Assembly: GCA_016718655.1 (NCBI GenBank)
Contig: JADKCV010000056.1
Span: 1-55,653 of the forward strand
Reading direction: 5' to 3'
DNA from: Flavobacteriales bacterium
GTDB lineage: Bacteria; Bacteroidota; Bacteroidia; Flavobacteriales_F; PHOS-HE28
DNA length: 55,653 nt
Made by a program: the position numbers and the translations under genes. Positions 51,635-55,653 of the stretch are shown here, in pieces (position 1 is the stretch's first letter; every line of letters begins with the position of its first letter). Below the pieces are notes generated by a model. It saw only the letters and a list, made by a program, of their open reading frames with translations. It was not told the origin of the DNA and made no database searches.

Positions 51635-54222
51635 TCACCGGTCCATCGGATGTGAAAGGGTCACGGTGGTGCCGTCCATGGTGCTTTCCAATCGGACCGT
51701 GGCCTTCGGATCCGCGCCATGGAGGCCGCGATATAACTCCGATGCTTTGACCATCGCCCCGTGCGAACCGGGCCGTATTGCGCATGCCGGGGGCCGATAG
51801 CATGGCACTGAGCCGCTCCAACGTTTCACTGTCGATTCCCGTTCCAGTATCGCTCACCATCAGTTCCCAGGCGTCCACAGTACGCTTGTAGCCATCCGGA
51901 CCACGGCTCCACGACCTGCGTGCGTGATGGCATTACCGAACAAATTATTGAGATCACTTTCCTGAGATGCGGATCTAGGGACGATGGTACTCAGGTGCCT
52001 TCTTCGATCCGGATGGCTTCCCGTTCGGCCATCTCCTCCCAGAGCCGTATGGCTTCCGGTACGGTGGTAGAGGTCGACGGGCTGAATTCGTGGCGTGATC
52101 GATCCGGATTGAACTTCACCAGTCATGAGTGCCGATGCGTTCGTTCAGTTTGTCCGCACTGGCTGTAAGGTCCTCCAACGAACGATCCAACTCAAGGGAG
52201 GTGCTCCGCCTCGGCTCAACTGTCGCGTGCTTCGCGCTACCCTGGAAATGAATCGTAATGGGGTGATGATGTCATGACCGGTCGCCGATGAGCGATTCCC
52301 GAGTTTCGAGGGCACGGGTCAATGTTCGTTCCGACGATCCAACTCCCTGCTAGGACCTCACATTCTCCTCCAGCCATCGGTTGCGCCTACGTAATCCCAT
52401 GGTGTACCATTTGCCACACCAACGTGACGAACCCGAGCAAGCCTGCCACCATCAGGGGGTACCCTTCACGTCCACCAGAGAAGGACGTCTCCACCTCGAA
52501 CCAGCAGAACGGTTCCACCTCCACGCCACGGGCCATGGAAGACCCCACTGCACGGATACGAACACCCCACGTTCCCCCGCGGGCGGATTCATCGATGACC
52601 AAGCGGTCCTGGTTCAATTTCAACGGCATCCACTCGTCAATTGATGCCCGTGATCCGGTACTGAGCTTGGCGTTCTCCGGTTCGCCCTAATAGGCCATCC
52701 CGAGTTCGATGCTCCCACTTGCATCGTGTTCGGCGGAATATGCTGTACCTCGTTGATGGACCAGGGCCTCCATTCACGAACACGCGGCCGATCATGAACG
52801 GATAGGACGGGAACGGGTCCAGGCATATCCTCAGGCCTGAACTGTACCAAACCGTCCATGGTCGGAAAGGAGGCCGACCATCCACAAGCGCCGCCAAGCC
52901 GGCTCCACACCCCGTTGAACTCCCGGATTGGTCATGCCCGCATTCGCCCCATACACCGCATAGAACGGACGCTGTGTGGTATCGTTCACGTAGGTGGTGA
53001 TATCGGCCAGGGTGGTACGGACCAGGCCTTTGTTGGTGTTTCATCCAGGTTCTGGAGCGCCATCCAACACGAACGAATGCACATGGTTCAAGGCTCCATT
53101 ACGGTCCACTGGCAGCTAGACTGGCGTAGCTCATTCCATCCACTACTGCGGTGAATGGTGAACAACCCGAGTCGCCAACGATCAAGCCCGATCGGCCACT
53201 ACCGATGGTGAGGATACCAGCCTGGCCCAAGTCGGCCTGTGAATAGAAGGAATTCTCCGCCAAGCCAGTGGAGTCGCACTTCACGGTACGCAGGAGAACG
53301 GGGCGATAGAGGTGCAATCCCTGGAACTGGTTCCCACCGCGATGATATTCGTGTCCCTTGATGCGAACGACACTGTTCACCAAAGGTCTGCGCAGGCAAT
53401 TGGATGCCCAGTGCGTCCAACCGTAGGTTGCTGTGTTGATCCACCCAACAACGGTACAGGTCCTGTTGGAAATGCACGAACGACTCCTGGTCATCATTGC
53501 CGAAGAGGTATCGGCCCTCCTTGGGCCAGGTCGCAGGCCGTCCATCAAGTAGGAACGGTTGCTCCACGCATCGTCCGGTGGTGGTATCCAACCGGACCAC
53601 ACGATCCTCGTTGTCCACCCCGAAAATGCTCCCGTTCAATAGGAAAAGAGGACGGTCGTTCGATGGCACCACCATGGTGCGACGGAGTGCCCTATGGTAG
53701 AGCCTCAACTCTTCGCGATGGCGCACGACCCACGTCGCGGTTGAAGGCGATACGTGTTCACGTTCGAAACGTGCTCACAACGTTCGGCCAATCCTCCCTG
53801 TCTGTGTTCCAGAAAGTCCAAATAGACCTGAAGACTGGGTATGTTCCTTTACACTGAGCCGGCGCCTTGATTCCTTCACCCGGGTCACCATATTGGCCGT
53901 GTACGGTGAAGATGTCCCCATTGGCATCGTCCACGTACAGTTCCTGGTCAGGCGTAACGAATAACTGGCGTGCGTGGTCAACTGGTCCTGACCGGGATCA
54001 GCGGATCGGGTTGATTGCGGCCATCAAATCGCACAAAGCCCGCCCTCTGTAATGGTGATCCAAAGGGCCCATGGAATCGGAGGCCATGTCCATGACACTG
54101 CTCTGCGGCAATCCATTACGAACATCGAAGTGGCGCACGCTCCACTGGCTCACTGGTCCATTGTCATGGGCCATGGAAGCCCCGGCGATCAGCGTCCCGA
54201 AGGCGATAAGGCAATTCTTCAC
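51635..54222 (-). CDS. Two-component sensor histidine kinase with regulator propeller and Y_Y_Y domain (frameshifted)
   Basis: GTG start 54222: MKNCLIAFGTLIAGASMAHD (export signal), then FDVRNGLPQSSVMDMASDSM, the first blade of a two-component regulator propeller in the periplasm. The Y_Y_Y domain lies near 52640-52870 (QHIPPNTMQVG, YRITGIN), a membrane segment near 52390-52450 (YPLMVAGLLGFVTLVWQMVH), the H-box HDIITPLRFIS around 52270, the N-box SDLNNLFGNAITHAGRGAVV near 52020, the D-box ELMVSDTGTGIDSETLERLS near 51850, and a tail RLESTMDGTTVTLSHPMDR ending at 51635. Frame changes are frequent. Such receptors sense extracellular carbohydrates or other ligands. The upstream response regulator stop overlaps its GTG (GTGA). 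Confidence 0.72.
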
Positions 54223-54853
54223 GAGGTCGCGAAGCGATGGATCTCAGCCAACCGCTGTAGCTCGAGCTCCGTGGTCACCCCCAACTTGTCGAACAGACGC
54301 TCCTTGTAGGTAAGACGGTGGAGGACTGATGTTCAACCGCTGAATTCTCATGTCCGAAGCCGCTCACAATGTCCTGCGCCACGGATGCCGATAAGCTCAA
54401 TTGGTTGAACGGGTCGTCACTACCTTCCTCGAAACGACCGACATTTCCTATAAGTAGGGTGCCAGGGTGTCCACTCACATATACCTGACCGTGGTAGATG
54501 GTATTGATCGCTTTTGTTCGAGCTCCTCGGGGTGTCCTTCCGACGAAGCCGGAACATCCCAGCCCGATGCTTCGCCGAGCATACAGCATCTCCGAGGTCA
54601 TGCTGTAGACACCAGCACCTTGGTGCCGGGGCACCAAATTCCCGCCATTCATCGAGATGGTCCATCGCATTCCCATCGGACAAACAGGTCAGGATGTCGT
54701 CAAACAAGAGCTGTTCACTGTTCAGGATGCTTTGCGTGTCTCACCGGATACTGCCGGCACATCACTCACGCGTACATCCGGATAGCGCTGGGTGAGCAGG
54801 TTCAGATACCCCTGCGGATGATGGTGTGGTCGTCAACGGTCGAAAACGTGCAT
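54219..54853 (-). CDS. NarL/LuxR-type response regulator (frameshifted)
   Basis: Starts MHVFDR at 54853, then after a shift VDDHTIIRRG (the acidic pocket of the receiver), LNLLTQRYPDV, FDDILTCLSDGNAMDHLDEW, VLVSTMTSEMLYARRSIGLG in the core, and a LuxR HTH: LSLSASVAQDIVSGFGHENS followed by TVLTYKERLFDKLGVTTELE. It ends IHRFATS with TGA (54219-54221) overlapping the kinase GTG. DNA-binding regulator, likely controlled by the kinase next to it. The exact phospho-acceptor residue cannot be fixed because of the base errors. A minus-strand TACTGTTTTG stretch near 54878-54887 resembles a promoter with wrong spacing. Confidence 0.7.
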
Positions 54854-55122
54854 GCTCCTCAGCGTTGTCAGTGGTGCAAAACAGTAATAATGGATACCAC
54901 GGGAGAGCGTGGCGAAGATCGCCACAGCCTATCAGTCCAGTGCGTCCCTACTCTTGTGCTGCGAATCAGTGCAACACTTTTCCGCCCCCTGGCCAGAGGT
55001 GACCAAAGTACGGGTTTAAACCGTATCACGGTCAGGAGAGACCTTGAAGCCGGGGGGCGGGTCTTCCCGCCATCCTCCACGGCTACCACCTAGTTTTGCG
55101 GTCCTTCTCCCGAAACCGTTCC
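54854..55122. other. Divergent intergenic region between response regulator and rimO
   Basis: About 270 bases. No gene is supported. A GGTTTAAACC palindrome lies at 55013-55022, extended by partial symmetry ACGG...CCGT (55010-55024), and could be an operator. The rimO promoter box is at 55091-55098. Confidence 0.45.
55091..55098 (+). promoter_or_regulatory. rimO promoter -7 box
   Basis: TAGTTTTG matches TAnnTTTG, 24 bases before the ATG at 55123. No clear TTG -33 element at the expected distance. Confidence 0.55.
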
Positions 55123-55653
55123 ATGAAAGTCCGCACGCTCCGACAGCACCAAGGTGAATGTGAATGCCTTGGGCTGCTCAAGAACACCTTCGATAGCGAA
55201 GTGTTGATGGCCCAACTAAAAAGCCAATGGTATCGCGATTGAGCATGAGGCTGATGAGGATCGCGGTAAGGTGGTGGTGATCGATGGATGCGGGTTCATC
55301 GATAATGTGCCAAGCAGGAGAGCATCGACACCATATTGGCCTGGAGCCAAGGCGAAGGATGAGGTCATGTGGAAAAGGTGTATGTGACCCAGGTTGCTAG
55401 CAGGCCAGCGCTATGGTCACAGACTACAAGCCGGTATCCCTGAAGTGGATGCTTGGTTCGGCCCGCGTGACAGCTTCCTCACGACTGCTCAAAGACGTTG
55501 AAGGCGGACTTTAAGCATGAACTGGTAGGGGAGCGGCTCCTGACCACCGGCCCACTTTGCTTACTTCCAAGATCGGCGAGGGCTGGCGACCGCAAGTGCT
55601 CCTTCTGTGCCATTCCGCTCATGCGTAGCAAGCACGTGAGTACACCCATGGAG
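55123..55653 (+). CDS. rimO: Ribosomal protein S12 methylthiotransferase RimO, 3' truncated by the window edge (frameshifted)
   Basis: Radical-SAM enzyme that methylthiolates Asp of ribosomal protein S12. Pieces in three frames: MKVRTLRQHQ, LKNTFDSEVLMAQLKS, then HEADEDRGKVVVI, GCGFIDN, ESIDTI, LAWSQAKDE, then EKVYVTQ, RYGHRLQAGIPEVDAWFG, LKADFKHELVGERLLTT, and IGEG, RKCSFCAIPLMR (the CxxxCxxC SAM cluster, the last Cys pair readable as CSFC), then KHVSTPM. The order matches RimO, with about one base error every 60 bases. Only the N-terminal UPF0004 domain and the start of the radical-SAM domain are inside the window. Confidence 0.85.

Noticed and set aside
1..55653. CRISPR array, insertion sequence, prophage or restriction-modification genes
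   Set aside because: No regular direct repeats with spacers, transposase, integrase, phage structural or methyltransferase/endonuclease patterns were recognised on either strand.

Overview
The window looks like a chromosomal stretch of a GC-rich member of Bacteroidota, most likely Flavobacteriales or a near relative. Evidence: proteins ending in type IX secretion (T9SS) sorting domains, TonB-dependent receptors, promoter -7 boxes of the TAnnTTTG type, a DUF4295 gene between rpmG and ftsY, and regulator-propeller histidine kinases. The species cannot be named from sequence alone.

Layout. 1-12.9 kb: end of an mnmD-like tRNA methyltransferase and a NUDIX hydrolase; then, mostly on the minus strand, a conserved unknown, murQ, a secreted esterase-like protein, a TonB-dependent receptor and a DUF2214 membrane protein; then on the plus strand a beta-CASP nuclease, a penicillin acylase and a small membrane protein; then kynA (minus). 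13-27.8 kb: a mixed housekeeping region with a PrsW-type protease, a Spy-like periplasmic protein, a T9SS propeller protein, GNAT, alpha/beta hydrolase, beta-helix protein, CPBP protease, fatty acid desaturase, S4 protein, GreA/B factor, NTF2-like protein, lipoproteins and an active/inactive M16 peptidase pair. 27.8-38.8 kb: T9SS protein, miaE, a long M16 peptidase, a repeat block beside tRNA-Ser(UGA), an MBL hydrolase, an M36 metalloprotease and a LamG protein. 38.9-42.3 kb: a tightly coupled operon of a C39-like peptidase, a RimK-like ATP-grasp enzyme with an N-terminal extension, and a GCS2-type ligase. 43-46 kb: cinA, rpmB-rpmG-DUF4295 and ftsY. 46.1-54.9 kb (minus): a six-gene signalling block consisting of a LuxR-type response regulator, a propeller histidine kinase, a TonB-dependent receptor, a SpoIIE-type phosphatase, SiaB-like kinase and SiaC-like phosphoprotein. 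The window ends inside rimO (plus).

Two loci stand out. The first is the 46.1-54.9 kb block. It couples an outer-membrane receptor by a 4-base stop/start overlap to a phosphatase/kinase/phosphoprotein switch, with a two-component pair immediately upstream. The second is the peptidase/ATP-grasp/GCS2 operon, which looks like a pathway for making or tailoring a peptide-like compound. A recurrent promoter box only 4-6 bases before ATG also suggests many leaderless transcripts.

Sequence quality is uneven. Many genes in 0.6-12.5 kb, 27.9-29.5 kb and above all 46.5-55.6 kb are broken by single-base frameshifts although the family sequence continues in another frame. I read these as consensus errors, annotate each as one gene over its whole span, and say where the frame changes.
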